A stretch of 64,000 bases of DNA from Trichocoleus sp. FACHB-40 (GTDB taxonomy: Bacteria; Cyanobacteriota; Cyanobacteriia; Cyanobacteriales; FACHB-T130). The DNA is taken from assembly GCF_014695915.1 (NCBI RefSeq), contig NZ_JACJPF010000103.1:1-64000 (forward strand). The letters are read 5' to 3'. The notes beneath the pieces are model-generated. The model worked only from the letters and a program-made list of their open reading frames with translations, was not told the origin of the DNA and did not search any database. Positions 36,692-46,795 of this stretch are shown here, piece by piece. Both the position numbers and the translations under genes were made by a program. Within the stretch, counting starts at the first letter, position 1. Every line of letters begins with the position of its first letter.

Positions 36692-37030
36692 ATGCGTACC
36701 TTACCACGCACCTCGACAACAGAAATGGAAGTCACCAGCATACGCCTAGAAAGGGAACTCAAGGAAGAACTCAAAGAACTCGCAGGACATCAAGGATATC
36801 AAGCGTTGATTCGAGATATCCTCTGGAACTACGTGCAGCAAAAATCCGATGAGTATAAACCCAAATTTTCCCGGTCTGATATTCGAGCCAGCGTTCCCGC
36901 CACAGCCCAGCAGGAAGAACGCTGTGTACTGACAGGCAAGTTTATCCGACAGCATGAGCCAATGCTGTTAGGATACACAACACACGGGGATTTGGTGCCG
37001 TTAAGTGCCGAGAGTTTAGGATCGAGATAG
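36692..37030 (+). CDS. RHH-type DNA-binding-like protein (112 aa)
   Basis: Start MRTLPRTSTTEME after AGGAG. MEVTSIRLERELKEELKELAGHQGYQALIRDILWNYV is a ribbon-helix-helix pattern. The C-terminal part has a short zinc-free motif (ERCVLTGKFIRQHEPMLLGY). Probably a transcription regulator. Confidence 0.65.
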   Translation: MRTLPRTSTTEMEVTSIRLERELKEELKELAGHQGYQALIRDILWNYVQQKSDEYKPKFSRSDIRASVPATAQQEERCVLTGKFIRQHEPMLLGYTTHGDLVPLSAESLGSR

Positions 37031-37060
37031 GCTTTCATTTGGTTCAAGCAGCTACATAAA

Positions 37061-37114
37061 AAAAGCGATCGCGCTTTTCCCCAATACAAAGGAAAAAGTG
37101 CGATCGCTTCAAAA
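37061..37114. terminator. HIP1-based inverted repeat between convergent genes
   Basis: GCGATCGCGCTTTTCC and GGAAAAAGTGCGATCGC face each other; the flanks supply A and T tracts. Likely bidirectional terminator. Confidence 0.6.
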
Positions 37115-37186
37115 AGGAAGTTGAAGGTTGGAAGGTTACAGGTTATAACCTCCAATCCTCCATTTTCTAACCTTCAATCTTCTAGC

Positions 37187-37696
37187 TTAAACATCCTGTT
37201 CGCTCAAATCGCGAGTCATGTGGTCAAACGGCTGATCTACAAATCCAGTATTTTCCACCCCAGCCGCTGCTACCTGCTGCTTCACAATATCCTTCATTAT
37301 CTGGATACCGCGCACAGTCGGGCCAATAGGCACACCCAAGGAATTGTAGGTTTCCCGCAGACCTTGTAGCACTCGCTCATCCAGCACATTCGTATCACCA
37401 GCGACCAACGCATAGCTGGCATAGCGCAGATAATAGTCCATATCCCGCAGACAAGCCGCATAACGGCGAGTCGTATAAGCATTTCCACCGGGTCGAATCA
37501 ACTCCGGCAATTCTTCAAATAGCTGGGAACCAGCTTGCTTGACAATCGATGCTGAATTGGCATTGATTGCCGCAGCCGCTTGGACTCGTGCCGTACCTGT
37601 CTGAAAATAAGACTTCAGCGAATCGACGGCATTACGATCCAGGTAACGACCCGAAACATCGTAATTCTTAATCAGGTTTGTGATTGCGTCCCGCAT
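37187..37696 (-). CDS. apcF: Allophycocyanin beta-18 subunit
   Basis: 169 residues. RRYAACLRDMDYYLRYASYAL holds the bilin-binding cysteine (C82), and the whole sequence follows ApcF (MRDAITNLIKNYDVSGRYLD). ApcF replaces one beta subunit in the core cylinder of the phycobilisome and helps pass energy to photosystem II. Single gene, as usual in cyanobacteria. Confidence 0.95.
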   Translation of the reverse strand: MRDAITNLIKNYDVSGRYLDRNAVDSLKSYFQTGTARVQAAAAINANSASIVKQAGSQLFEELPELIRPGGNAYTTRRYAACLRDMDYYLRYASYALVAGDTNVLDERVLQGLRETYNSLGVPIGPTVRGIQIMKDIVKQQVAAAGVENTGFVDQPFDHMTRDLSEQDV

Positions 37697-37856
37697 GATA
37701 TTACTCTCCCAACAACAAGCTCTATAGATGATTTTCTATCACTCAGGGTGCTGTTGCCTACCCACTACCAACGTTGTAGTTTACAACACCCAACACTTCC
37801 CTGAGCATATTCTCATCTATTAAGCATCCCACAGTGTTGATGCGTGCGGTGCTTTC

Positions 37857-38183
37857 TTAGTGGGCAACTTTTGGAAGAGAGCAACTGCGATATGCCAGCG
37901 ACCTTGTGCTGCTGTTTGGAGACTGGGAAGCTTGCGATCGCACTTTCCGACCCCCCACTGCTTTCAACCAACCGACATTCATACATGCTGTTGGCACCAA
38001 TGTCAATTCTTCTGGATAGCGTGGTTGAGGATCATTAACCAACCAGATTGGTGGCACCATCATCGGGTCATATTCCGCAATAATATCTACAACCCCAGGA
38101 CGCTGCTTTAGCTCTACCCGCGTTCCCGATTGATACTGTAGTGCTTCTTGCTGGTCAAAATCCTGATTTATTTTAAACACCAC
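37857..38183 (-). CDS. Conserved cyanobacterial protein divergent from glnA (108 aa)
   Basis: MVFKINQDFDQQEALQYQSG..., then GVVDIIAEYDPMMVPPIWLVNDPQPRYPEELTLVP. The last 35 residues are serine/arginine rich and may be a frame extension. Function unknown; it may share the control region with glnA. Confidence 0.6.
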   Translation of the reverse strand: MVFKINQDFDQQEALQYQSGTRVELKQRPGVVDIIAEYDPMMVPPIWLVNDPQPRYPEELTLVPTACMNVGWLKAVGGRKVRSQASQSPNSSTRSLAYRSCSLPKVAH

Positions 38184-38315
38184 GCTTCCCCCCGCCTAAA
38201 AAGTAGCTTTTGATACCGATTAATTATAATTATGATGCGCATAAGATATATTTGTAAATTTTGCTACAATTTTTAACTTTTTTCAAATTAGTTGCAAATC
38301 AGGACTCGTAAATTT

Positions 38316-38357
38316 GTATAGTACGATACAAAACATCCCGAAACCTATCTTTAGGAT
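38316..38357 (+). promoter_or_regulatory. NtcA-activated promoter of glnA
   Basis: GTA-N8-TAC (38316-38329) and TAGGAT (38352-38357, TAN3T) are 22 bp apart, the exact NtcA-activated promoter layout. This predicts nitrogen control of glnA, with a leader of about 145 nt. The 327-bp gap holds no other gene. Confidence 0.85.
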
Positions 38358-38510
38358 GTTTCAGTACAAGCATTGCCTTTTGTCTGAAAATTGGTTGCCC
38401 TCGCTCCAAGTTTCCCCTTGACTTGGCGATCCACCACCCCTGATGATCGTTAGACCGTTTTTTTTGGCTTTCCAGATTTGAGCCAGCATAGAAATTAAGG
38501 AGTCCGCCAA

Positions 38511-39932
38511 ATGTTCCAGAACCCGCAAGAGTTCCTGAATTACGTTAAAGAAAAAAACATCCAGATCATTGACCTAAAGTTCATCGATATGCCGGGTATC
38601 TGGCAGCATTTGTCGGTGTACCAAAACCAAATCGATGAAAGCAGCTTCACCGAAGGCGTACCTTTCGATGGCTCAAGTATTCGAGGTTGGAAAGCCATCA
38701 ACGAATCAGACATGGCAATGGTGCTTGATCCAACAACTGCCTGGATCGACCCATTCATGGCAGAGCCGACTTTGAGCGTAGTCTGTAGCATTGTCGAACC
38801 CCGGACAGGCGAACCATACAGCCGCGACCCCCGCACGATTGCCCAGAAAGCAGTAGATTACTTAATTTCTACCGGAATTGGCGATACCGTCTTCATCGGC
38901 CCAGAAGCTGAATTTTTCATTTTTGATGATGTTCGCTTTGACCAAAACCAGCATGAAGGCTATTACCACATAGATTCCATCGAAGGTCGTTGGAATTCTG
39001 GTAAAAAAGAAGAAGGTGGCAACCTCGGTTACAAGCCTCGCTACAAAGAAGGTTACTTCCCCGTTGCCCCGACCGATACCTCCCAAGATATGCGGACGGA
39101 AATGCTGCTGACGATGGCCAAGTGCGGCGTGCCAATTGAAAAGCATCATCATGAGGTTGCTTCGGGCGGTCAGTGCGAACTCGGTTTCCGCTTTGAAACT
39201 TTGATCAAGGCAGCTGACTCTTTGATGACGTATAAGTATGTGATCAAGAACGTTGCGAGGAAATATGGCAAAACCGTCACCTTCATGCCGAAGCCAGTAT
39301 TTAACGATAACGGTTCCGGGATGCACACCCACCAGTCTATCTGGAAAGATGGGCAACCTCTGTTTGCAGGCGATAAGTACGCTGGTTTGAGTCAAATGGC
39401 GCTGCATTACATCGGTGGCTTGCTCAAGCACGCACCCGCACTGTTGGCGTTGACTAATCCCACAACCAATTCTTACAAGCGCCTAGTCCCCGGCTTTGAA
39501 GCACCCGTAAACTTGGCTTACTCGCAAGGCAACCGTTCCGCCTCCATCCGGATTCCTCTGTCTGGCACCAATCCCAAGGCGAAGCGCTTAGAGTTCCGTT
39601 GTCCGGATGCCACCAGCAATCCCTATTTGGCTTTTGCTGCTATGCTCTGTGCTGGTCTAGATGGTATCAAGAACCAAATTGACCCCGGCCCTTCCCTGGA
39701 TGTTGATATCTACGACCTCAGCCCCGAAGAGTTGAGCAAAATTCCTTCTACCCCAGGTTCTCTGGATGCAGCACTCGAAGCACTAGAACACGATCACGCT
39801 TTCTTAACTGAACCGGGTGTGTTCACAGAAGACTTCATCAATACCTGGATTTCTTACAAGCTGGATAACGAAGTTAACCCAATGCGGTTGCGTCCTCATC
39901 CTTACGAGTTCGCCCTCTACTACGATTGCTAA
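38511..39932 (+). CDS. glnA: Glutamine synthetase type I
   Basis: 473 residues, the family's normal length. Signatures: [52 protein letters not shown]. It makes glutamine from glutamate, ammonia and ATP, the main ammonium entry in cyanobacteria. ATG 38511 follows AAGGAG. Controlled by NtcA from the upstream site; followed by a strong terminator. Confidence 0.98.
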   Translation: MFQNPQEFLNYVKEKNIQIIDLKFIDMPGIWQHLSVYQNQIDESSFTEGVPFDGSSIRGWKAINESDMAMVLDPTTAWIDPFMAEPTLSVVCSIVEPRTGEPYSRDPRTIAQKAVDYLISTGIGDTVFIGPEAEFFIFDDVRFDQNQHEGYYHIDSIEGRWNSGKKEEGGNLGYKPRYKEGYFPVAPTDTSQDMRTEMLLTMAKCGVPIEKHHHEVASGGQCELGFRFETLIKAADSLMTYKYVIKNVARKYGKTVTFMPKPVFNDNGSGMHTHQSIWKDGQPLFAGDKYAGLSQMALHYIGGLLKHAPALLALTNPTTNSYKRLVPGFEAPVNLAYSQGNRSASIRIPLSGTNPKAKRLEFRCPDATSNPYLAFAAMLCAGLDGIKNQIDPGPSLDVDIYDLSPEELSKIPSTPGSLDAALEALEHDHAFLTEPGVFTEDFINTWISYKLDNEVNPMRLRPHPYEFALYYDC

Positions 39933-39934
39933 TT

Positions 39935-39973
39935 TTCTCGTTCTCGTTTCCAGTCTCCGACCGGGAACGAGAA
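39935..39973. repeat. GTTCCC-type dispersed hairpin
   Basis: CTCGTTCTCGTTTCCAGTC ... CCGGGAACGAG. Relatives at about 41300-41325 (CGTTCCCAGG/CCTGGGAACG) and 50973-51003 (TTCCCAGTC/GACTGGGAA), each after or between genes. Confidence 0.55.
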
Positions 39974-39987
39974 AACCAAATCTAAAT

Positions 39988-40016
39988 CGCCACTCTGACG
40001 GGTGGCGCTTTTTTTT
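39988..40016 (+). terminator. glnA terminator
   Basis: CGCCAC/GTGGCG stem with an 8-nt loop and C plus eight T. Confidence 0.85.
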
Positions 40017-40148
40017 GCTGTCTCACTAACGACAGATGGAAACTGAAAAAACTGAGCTACGATAAAAAATGTGTCTTTACAAAACTAAATAAACCTTCTC
40101 ATCGTTTTATACTCATCCCAAGTTAGAAAGCGCAAATCTTCAATCGCT

Positions 40149-41246
40149 ATGCAGTCCACCTCCAAAATTGACCAATTAATTCCCATTCCTGACAATCTCG
40201 CCAAGCTGACCTATCAAACTTTTCAGCAGGGAAAAAGTTACTTTGGTCTAGCTCATAAAGCCTTAACTACACAGCTGCTGAACCTAATCTCTCCTCGTGT
40301 TGAGATAAAAAGTAAACCTGTTCCGCCAGAAGTTATACCCAAACTTCAACAACGGATGAATCAGATTATCGAAGCAGACTGGCAGGATGCCGAACGGGGC
40401 GTATATCCCCAGAGTGTGCTGTTTGATAATCCTTGGTCAGATTTTTTCCGCTACTATCCCGTGCTTTGCCTGGATACGCTGCAAATTTGGCAGCGCGCAA
40501 ATCAGAAGCGTTATCAAGAGTTTTCGCCAGACATTGCGATGGATGGTTATCCTAGCTACTATCTGCAAAACTTCCATCATCAAACTGATGGCTACTTGAG
40601 CGATTGGTCAGCAAATCTGTATGATTTGCAGGTGGAAATTTTGTTTGGTGGCACGGCAGATCCGATGCGGCGGCGCATTCTCGCTCCGTTGAAGCAAGCA
40701 CTGAAAGCTTTTGATTCGACTCCACCACAACAAATTCGCATCCTTGATGTGGCTTGCGGAACGGGTCGCACTTTGAAGTTAATTCGTGATGCTCTGCCGA
40801 AGGCATCCCTGTTTGGTGTAGATTTGTCGCCTGCTTACTTGCGTAAGGCAAATCAACTGTTGACGGAAAATCAAGGGGAATTGCCGCAACTGTTACAGGC
40901 GAATGGGGAAGAGTTACCTTATGTGGATAACTATTTCCATGCGACAACGTCTGTTTTCTTGTTCCACGAGTTGCCAGGGGCGGCGCGTCAGCGGGTGATT
41001 GAGGAATCGTTCCGGGTAACGCAACCGGGAGGAGTGTTTATTATTTGCGACTCGATTCAGATGAGCGATTCTCCGGAATTGAAGCCACTGATGGAAAATT
41101 TTCACGAAATGTTCCACGAGCCGTATTACAAGCACTACATCACTGATGATTTGGTGGAACGGTTGGATAAGGCTGGGTTCACGGATATTACCACTGAGGT
41201 TCACTTTATGAGCAAGTATTTGATCGCGAGAAAGCCACTGGTATAA
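40149..41246 (+). CDS. SAM-dependent methyltransferase (365 aa)
   Basis: Class I Rossmann methyltransferase: motif I ILDVACGTGRTL at about residue 198, acidic FGVDLSPAYL, later FRVTQPGGVFIICDS. A 190-residue N-terminal domain precedes it. Such proteins occur throughout cyanobacteria; the substrate is not known. Confidence 0.8.
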   Translation: MQSTSKIDQLIPIPDNLAKLTYQTFQQGKSYFGLAHKALTTQLLNLISPRVEIKSKPVPPEVIPKLQQRMNQIIEADWQDAERGVYPQSVLFDNPWSDFFRYYPVLCLDTLQIWQRANQKRYQEFSPDIAMDGYPSYYLQNFHHQTDGYLSDWSANLYDLQVEILFGGTADPMRRRILAPLKQALKAFDSTPPQQIRILDVACGTGRTLKLIRDALPKASLFGVDLSPAYLRKANQLLTENQGELPQLLQANGEELPYVDNYFHATTSVFLFHELPGAARQRVIEESFRVTQPGGVFIICDSIQMSDSPELKPLMENFHEMFHEPYYKHYITDDLVERLDKAGFTDITTEVHFMSKYLIARKPLV

Positions 41247-41470
41247 CGATAGTCTCGCACTATGGTTGTCTCCTGGGGACGCGATCGCTTCCTTCTCTAG
41301 CGTTCCCAGGCTCATCCTGGGAACGAGTTATGGGGAGGGGAGGTATGAGGCTCGCCCATTCAAATTTCAGAAACTTAAAAAAAACTAATCTATTGGGGTG
41401 TCCTCAAAGCGTCCCTCTAGACGATAGAGTTGGTCTAAGCAAACCGCAAAACTCATAAGCAGAAGGTTTT

Positions 41471-41974
41471 ATGACCACCAAACAGCCTGCTACCGAAACT
41501 GTATCCACTCAAGGACTTTCAACAGAGGATCTGATTACCAACGAGCAGATCGAGGATGCAACGGCAGTGAATTATGTAGATGTGATTCAAACTGTCATCT
41601 CCAGCTTGGATCAGGACGACACCGCGATGGTGAGTCAAGGCGAGGACAATAAATACCTCTGGAAGTTTAAGTACGGTACTGTCGAAGTGTTTGTGCAACT
41701 CACTGGCATTACCGATGATGATACGTTTACAGTTTGGTCTAATGTACTGAAGCTACCTGCCAAGAACGAAGCGCAGTTGATGCGGAAACTACTGGAGATG
41801 AACTGGTCTGACACGTTTGAATCGCATTTCGGTATTGTAGACAACCAAGTTGTTGTGCTTTCGTCTCGCACTGTGGCAGAGCTTTCTCCGGGAGAAATTT
41901 CCCGCGCTATTACCATTGTGGCGACTATTGCAGATAACAACGACGAACCTTTACAGGCTGAATATGGTAGTTAG
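41471..41974 (+). CDS. YbjN-domain protein (167 aa)
   Basis: Residues 34-160 follow the YbjN/type III secretion chaperone-like fold (VIQTVISSLDQDDTAMVSQG...YLWKFKYGTVEVFVQL...LPAKNEAQLMRKLLEMNW). Cyanobacterial members are cytosolic with unknown function. Confidence 0.75.
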   Translation: MTTKQPATETVSTQGLSTEDLITNEQIEDATAVNYVDVIQTVISSLDQDDTAMVSQGEDNKYLWKFKYGTVEVFVQLTGITDDDTFTVWSNVLKLPAKNEAQLMRKLLEMNWSDTFESHFGIVDNQVVVLSSRTVAELSPGEISRAITIVATIADNNDEPLQAEYGS

Positions 41975-41975
41975 T

Positions 41976-42076
41976 CATTAGTCAGTGGTCATTAGTCAAA
42001 AGCTAGTAGCTAATTGGTAATCGCAAAAATAAGATGGCAATTAGCTACTACGAATACTTCAATGGACAACTGACTA
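41976..42076. repeat. Heptanucleotide-type repeats
   Basis: TAGTCAT-type units (41974-41999) are mirrored by GACTAATGACTAATGAC at 42071-42087 around TAGCTAATTGGTAATC/CAATTAGCTA, forming a large imperfect hairpin. The mirror runs into the next gene's start. Confidence 0.55.
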
Positions 42077-42832
42077 ATGACTAATGACAACTATTGGCGT
42101 TTGATTCCCTTGCTGCAAGCGTCAGGTTGCGTCCAGATGGCTATCGACAGATGGTTATTGGAGCAACACCAGATGGGACGGCATCCGCCAGCTTTGCGCT
42201 TTTATACTTGGTCTCCAGGGGCAATCTCGCTGGGGTATCATCAACTTCGATGGCCTGCATCTTGGCAGCAGCTAAATGCAGCTGGTGTGTTGGATTTGGT
42301 GCGTCGTCCGACTGGCGGACGTGCTGTGTTGCACCAAGGAGATCTTACCTATATGGTTGTTACTTCAGGATTGGCTGGGAGTCGCCTGAAGGCGTATGAG
42401 GCAATTTGTGAGTTTTTGATTCAAGGATGGCGATCGCTTGGCTTAGACTTACACTACGGTACAGCTGGGCGTGGCTACATTCACAATCCTAATTGTTTTG
42501 GCACCGCCACTGGTGCTGATTTAGTTACTGTTGATGGTTATAAGTTGATTGGTAGCGCTCAACTGCGGCGAGGCAATGCTATCTTACAACACGGTTCGAT
42601 GCGTTTGTCTCCGGATGCTGAGTTGTTTAAACAGGTGTTTGGCGAAGTTATGACACCGATAAAGTTACCCTTTTCTCAGCAGGGAAATACGCTGATTCAA
42701 ACTGTTGTGGATGCCCTAACTGTAGCAGCAGCTAATTGTTTCGGTGTCGAGATGGTGATGCAGCCTTTATCTGATGCAGAGTGGCAAGAAATTTTAGCGC
42801 ACTCCAGTGCAGATGTTATAGAAAAAAAGTAA
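42077..42832 (+). CDS. Lipoate-protein ligase A family protein
   Basis: 251 residues with the ligase motif RRPTGGRAVLHQGDLTYMVV and GYKLIGSAQLRRGNAILQHGS. It transfers lipoate or octanoate to lipoyl domains (pyruvate dehydrogenase, GcvH). The start lies inside repeat DNA, so a downstream start cannot be excluded. Confidence 0.85.
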   Translation: MTNDNYWRLIPLLQASGCVQMAIDRWLLEQHQMGRHPPALRFYTWSPGAISLGYHQLRWPASWQQLNAAGVLDLVRRPTGGRAVLHQGDLTYMVVTSGLAGSRLKAYEAICEFLIQGWRSLGLDLHYGTAGRGYIHNPNCFGTATGADLVTVDGYKLIGSAQLRRGNAILQHGSMRLSPDAELFKQVFGEVMTPIKLPFSQQGNTLIQTVVDALTVAAANCFGVEMVMQPLSDAEWQEILAHSSADVIEKK

Positions 42833-42836
42833 AATT

Positions 42837-43037
42837 ATGAATTTCCTACGCCGCACAATTGTAATTCTGGGAATAGCTACTGTGTTGGCTGGACTACCTT
42901 TAATTATCTATGAACCACTACAAACACCTATTAATCACATGAGTGCTGAATACTTCTATAAACAGGGAATGGAAAAGGCTGGCATAGGGGATTATGAAGG
43001 AGTAATTGAGGATTTACAAAAAGCGGCGATATATTAA
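42837..43037 (+). CDS. Short TPR-like membrane protein (66 aa)
   Basis: TM (TIVILGIATVLAGLPLII) then a single TPR-like half (AEYFYKQGMEKAGIGDYEGVIEDLQKAAI). Probably the truncated remnant of a longer TPR protein. Confidence 0.5.
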   Translation: MNFLRRTIVILGIATVLAGLPLIIYEPLQTPINHMSAEYFYKQGMEKAGIGDYEGVIEDLQKAAIY

Positions 43038-43164
43038 TTATTGGCAAAAATTTGTATAATTCGTTAATGATTATACAGCAGCAAAAAATCATCTAAAGCT
43101 AATGTTTAGAGTTAGTATGTTAGCTTCTTATTATTCAACCTTTCTGAGATATTAACAAAAAAAG

Positions 43165-43274
43165 ATTGGCTACATGGACAAAAATAGTAAGGTAGTTATT
43201 GCTTCGTGTTGGTGACGTTTGAGCGGAAGCTGAGTTATATCGACAAGTCGGGAAAGATAGTTATTCAGCCGTAA
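43165..43274 (+). pseudogene. WG-repeat protein remnant
   Basis: Two fragments in different frames, IGYMDKNSKVVI (ends TGA 43215) and SYIDKSGKIVIQP (ends TAA 43274), match WG (KWG) repeats. Decayed. Confidence 0.65.
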
Positions 43275-43290
43275 CTTGAAGTTAATGGTG

Positions 43291-44496
43291 TTAGTCTTGG
43301 AGGGTTGCTGCTTTAGCGATCGCATTCAATTGTAAACTCTGCGGATAGCTAGCTTCTGCTTTGACGCGCTTGATGTCTGCATCGGAAATTGCCAGATTTA
43401 GCTTGGCGGCTACTGCACGCACAATATCACCTCTGTCAATAACGCCAGCAACTGCGCCTGCGGGTGAAAGTACGGTAATTCGATTTAACTGTTTGGCTTC
43501 AATAAAGTTAATTACTTCCGCTATGGGTGTCTTTTCTTCAACTGTGGCAATTTCTGTCAGCGGATGTACGATACTCTGTAGGGTTTCGGTTTCCCAACGA
43601 CTGCGTTCGATGAAGTGCAAATCGTCAACTGAAACTAAACCGCGATAGCGACCTTCGGAAGCTGCAAAGTAAACGGGAAAGTGAGAAGCTTCTAAAATGT
43701 ATTCGTCAGCAAACTGGCGCAAGCTCATGTTAGCATCCACAACTCGGAATTCCTGTTGCATAGCATCTGCTGCTATTATCTGTAGCAAGGTTTCCTGTAA
43801 GGTAGACATCCGCTCGTAGGACGTAGCGTTGCGGATGCCAAACCAGCCGAGTAAGCCAATCCAGAAGCCATTGAACCACTGATCATTGAAAGCAATAATT
43901 GCCATCCCCAATGCGATCGCGCCCCATCCTAAAATTAAACCAAATTTAGCTGCCCAACGCACGCCTTGAAAGCGGTTTCCGGTGGCTTTCCATACCGCAG
44001 CTTTCACAACTTGTCCGCCATCTAAAGGCAGTCCGGGAATTAAGTTAAATAATGCTAAGATAAGGTTGATTTTTGCCAGGTTTAATGTCATAGCCTGCAC
44101 TATACCCGTTACTGGGAGAGCGTGAGCCACCAGGTAAAATAGCGACCAAAGAACAAAACTAACAGCAGGGCCTGCGATCGCTACTTGAAATGCTTCGCCT
44201 GGGGTTTTTGATTCCTGCTCTATAGAAGCAATTCCACCAAATAGAAATAAAGTAATTGAGTTAACTTGAATGCCTTGCTTTCGCGCTACCAAACTGTGAC
44301 CCAGTTCGTGTAGCAAGACAGAACCAAACAGCAATAAAGCCATTAATAATCCAGCACCTCCACCAAGAACTGGGCCTAAAACTGTTGAGAAATCCAGGGC
44401 ATTGGCAAGAGTTATCAAAGCTAAAATAAAAAACCACGAATAATCTATAAACAGCGGAATTCCGAATATCGAGCCAATACGCCAACTTGCTTGCAT
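43291..44496 (-). CDS. Site-2 protease (M50) with CBS domains
   Basis: 401 residues. HELGH (about 64-68) and the second zinc motif NLIPGLPLDGG lie in TM segments; a tandem CBS pair follows (about 235-370). S2P enzymes cut within membranes, releasing anti-sigma factors or regulators; CBS domains sense adenosyl ligands. Cyanobacterial S2P paralogues have acid-stress and sigma-factor roles (family knowledge). Confidence 0.9.
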   Translation of the reverse strand: MQASWRIGSIFGIPLFIDYSWFFILALITLANALDFSTVLGPVLGGGAGLLMALLLFGSVLLHELGHSLVARKQGIQVNSITLFLFGGIASIEQESKTPGEAFQVAIAGPAVSFVLWSLFYLVAHALPVTGIVQAMTLNLAKINLILALFNLIPGLPLDGGQVVKAAVWKATGNRFQGVRWAAKFGLILGWGAIALGMAIIAFNDQWFNGFWIGLLGWFGIRNATSYERMSTLQETLLQIIAADAMQQEFRVVDANMSLRQFADEYILEASHFPVYFAASEGRYRGLVSVDDLHFIERSRWETETLQSIVHPLTEIATVEEKTPIAEVINFIEAKQLNRITVLSPAGAVAGVIDRGDIVRAVAAKLNLAISDADIKRVKAEASYPQSLQLNAIAKAATLQD

Positions 44497-44652
44497 CGAA
44501 ATTTTCCTCTTTGATTCCTGCTATTACAAATAACAAACGATTCATCCCGTTGCTTCTAGCTGTGGGATGAATCGATAGAGTGCCATAATCACTAAGGTGA
44601 GCAATACCCACCTTAGTAACTTGTTCGTTTCGCTCGCAGTTAAATCAGAGTG

Positions 44653-44934
44653 CTAAAGGACACCAATGTTGGTCAGCCCTAAAATCGCACCAGTCCCCAG
44701 CACATGACCAAAGCTCATCCCTGCAAGAAATTGAGCGACGCTAAAGTTTTTACCAAAACCAGGAAGCTGCAAAGGCAATTTGGGGCCGACTCCCTTCTTT
44801 TGGACTGCATTGGCGGCGACGAACAAGCCAAGAAGGTTGAAAATACCCATGATAATGAACCCGGCCATAGTGCCGCTTGGAGTTGGGGGAACAGTCGGCT
44901 GCACTGCTGCAAGTAAACTACTTAAGTCAACCAT
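44653..44934 (-). CDS. psaK: Photosystem I subunit PsaK, copy 1
   Basis: 93 residues from ATG 44934, after AGGAG. Two TMs and the signature VGPKLPLQLPGF...FLAGMSFGHVLGTGAILGL. PsaK sits at the edge of PSI and helps link antenna; under high light or iron loss PsaK paralogues swap. Confidence 0.9.
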   Translation of the reverse strand: MVDLSSLLAAVQPTVPPTPSGTMAGFIIMGIFNLLGLFVAANAVQKKGVGPKLPLQLPGFGKNFSVAQFLAGMSFGHVLGTGAILGLTNIGVL

Positions 44935-45100
44935 TTTTGTTTTCTCCTGAATTGTTAATAGGGGATAGGGGCTGAAAAGGAAAAAGTGAAGAATTATTTT
45001 TGCCTTTCGCCTGTTTTGCCTCAACATCCGGGGAAGGCTGTAGCGCGATCGCGCTCATCCTCGCACCAGAATTTTGGACGCTTTTGCCTGTTGCCTTATT

Positions 45101-45373
45101 TTATAGCGCTCCGGCGTTAGTCAGTCCCAGAATGACACCTGCGCCAATTATGTGACCAAAGCTCATGGTTGCCAGCAATTCAGGAATACTGAAATTCCGG
45201 AACAGAGCAGGTTTTTCAAAGGGCAAGTCAGGCCCCACACCGGGTTTCTGGATGGCAAAGCGACCGATGACAATAGCAAGTAAGTTGCATAAAATCATCA
45301 CCAGCCCTATTGTGGGAGTCCATGATGGTGTCGCGGGAACGGTAGACTGGAGGGCAGCTAGTATTGTCATCAA
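45101..45373 (-). CDS. psaK: Photosystem I subunit PsaK, copy 2
   Basis: 90 residues; VGPDLPFEKPALFRNF and LLATMSFGHIIGAGVILGL. A second ATG at 45370 is equally possible. Separated from copy 1 by 166 bp with its own ribosome site. Confidence 0.9.
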   Translation of the reverse strand: MMTILAALQSTVPATPSWTPTIGLVMILCNLLAIVIGRFAIQKPGVGPDLPFEKPALFRNFSIPELLATMSFGHIIGAGVILGLTNAGAL

Positions 45374-45502
45374 ATTACTGTCTCCTGCTTTTATTAAAAT
45401 CTAGTAACAAAAAAGATTATAAAAATCTCTTTGCACTAAGCCAGAATTTGTTTTAAGAGTTAACAGTTATATTAATTTTTAATACAAATCAGAACAATTT
45501 CA

Positions 45503-46138
45503 ATGCGAATTAAAATTTGTGGGATTACGAAACCGGAGCAAGGGCAAGCGATCGCGCATCTGGGAGCAACCGCTCTGGGATTTATCTGCGTACAGGCGTC
45601 CCCGCGCTACGTCAGTGCCGTGCAAATCCGAGCAGTCGGGAAAGAACTGCCCCCCGACGTTGACCGGATTGGTGTCTTTGCCAACGCTACACAAGAGGAA
45701 ATCTGCGAAACTGTCGCCGTTGCAGCCTTGACAGGTGTACAGTTACATGGAATAGAAACAACGGAATTTTGCCACAAGCTGCGTCAATCTCTACCTAACG
45801 TGGAAATCATCAAAGCGTTGAGAATAAAAACGACACAAGATTTAACTCAGGCAGATGCCTATGGAGAGTGTGCAGACACTCTACTTCTGGATGCCTATCA
45901 TCCCCAAATGTTGGGAGGCACCGGAAAAACACTGGACTGGGCTACCCTAGAACAATTCCAGCCTAGCTGTCCCTGGTTTCTTGCAGGTGGCTTAACACCC
46001 GATAACGTGTTGGATGCCTTAACGCAGGTGTATCCGTCCGGTATTGATTTATCTAGCGGCGTGGAGCGATCGCCTGGAGACAAAGATTTAGACAGAGTAG
46101 CCCAGCTATTTGAGAAGCTAGAAGGGAAGCGGCAGTAG
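45503..46138 (+). CDS. trpF: Phosphoribosylanthranilate isomerase
   Basis: 211 residues, (beta/alpha)8 enzyme of tryptophan synthesis. [13 protein letters not shown] holds the catalytic cysteine, [19 protein letters not shown] and [10 protein letters not shown] are the phosphate-binding strands, and [16 protein letters not shown] ends the barrel. Divergent from psaK copy 2. Confidence 0.95.
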   Translation: MRIKICGITKPEQGQAIAHLGATALGFICVQASPRYVSAVQIRAVGKELPPDVDRIGVFANATQEEICETVAVAALTGVQLHGIETTEFCHKLRQSLPNVEIIKALRIKTTQDLTQADAYGECADTLLLDAYHPQMLGGTGKTLDWATLEQFQPSCPWFLAGGLTPDNVLDALTQVYPSGIDLSSGVERSPGDKDLDRVAQLFEKLEGKRQ

Positions 46139-46208
46139 TAATTTTACGATCTCTTCGTGTCTTTTATCCGCCACATTGTCACCCTAAGACTGGGCAAACC
46201 AGCCCGGA

Positions 46209-46294
46209 TTAATAAAGCTGAAGCAAAGGTGAGATTAGAAGCATAATTGCACCCACAGCCACAAAGCCAAAGTTGTCTAAAAAAAGATGCTCAT
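46209..46294 (-). pseudogene. Single-TM mini-ORF with T7 frameshift
   Basis: MSIFF then, one base out of frame, LDNFGFVAVGAIMLLISPLLQLY. The break lies in a run of seven T. ATG 46294 has GAGG 8 nt upstream. Resembles a tiny photosystem-type peptide, but none I can name. Slippage or mutation. Confidence 0.4.
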
Positions 46295-46513
46295 AAACAT
46301 TTCCTCGTTTTGATGTTTAGTAGTAGGGTAGGTATTGCCTACTCTACAAAATCTTAAAACCTCTTAGGTTATTGGCTTGACAATCTCAATTCAAACTTTT
46401 GCTTGGTTTAGAGGCATTTTGCTTTCTTCGAGAGACTAATATTATTAGTCCTATAAAGAAAGTAAATTGCCTCTTTAAAAACGATAAACCACAACCTGAT
46501 TAGCTGATGGTAG

Positions 46514-46795
46514 TTACTTTAAAACTTGCATATTGGATAGCACAATAACTGCGGTGACTCCAATCATGTGACCGAAGCTCATCGCAGCCAGAAAGCCTCC
46601 TACACTAATGTTGTTGAAAAGAGACGGGAAGGGCAAAGGCATCTTAGCACCCACCTGAGGATAGCGAATAGTACGACTAGCAATTAATAAAACCAAGAGA
46701 CAGGAACCAATTATGATTGGCGTTCCTTGCCAGTGCCATAATGCAGTATCGGGAGTGGTCGATTGTATTGCTGCCAATAACATTGAGTTAAACAA
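46514..46795 (-). CDS. psaK: Photosystem I subunit PsaK, divergent copy 3
   Basis: 93 residues starting at TTG 46795, which stands 7 nt after AGGAG; the ATG at 46783 is too far from it. [32 protein letters not shown] is PsaK-like, but the rest diverges, as in stress-specific PsaK2 types. Confidence 0.85.
   Translation of the reverse strand: MFNSMLLAAIQSTTPDTALWHWQGTPIIIGSCLLVLLIASRTIRYPQVGAKMPLPFPSLFNNISVGGFLAAMSFGHMIGVTAVIVLSNMQVLK

Noticed and set aside
38358-38510. Glutamine riboswitch in the glnA leader.
   Set aside because: The conserved glnA-motif core was not found; only the NtcA site is supported.
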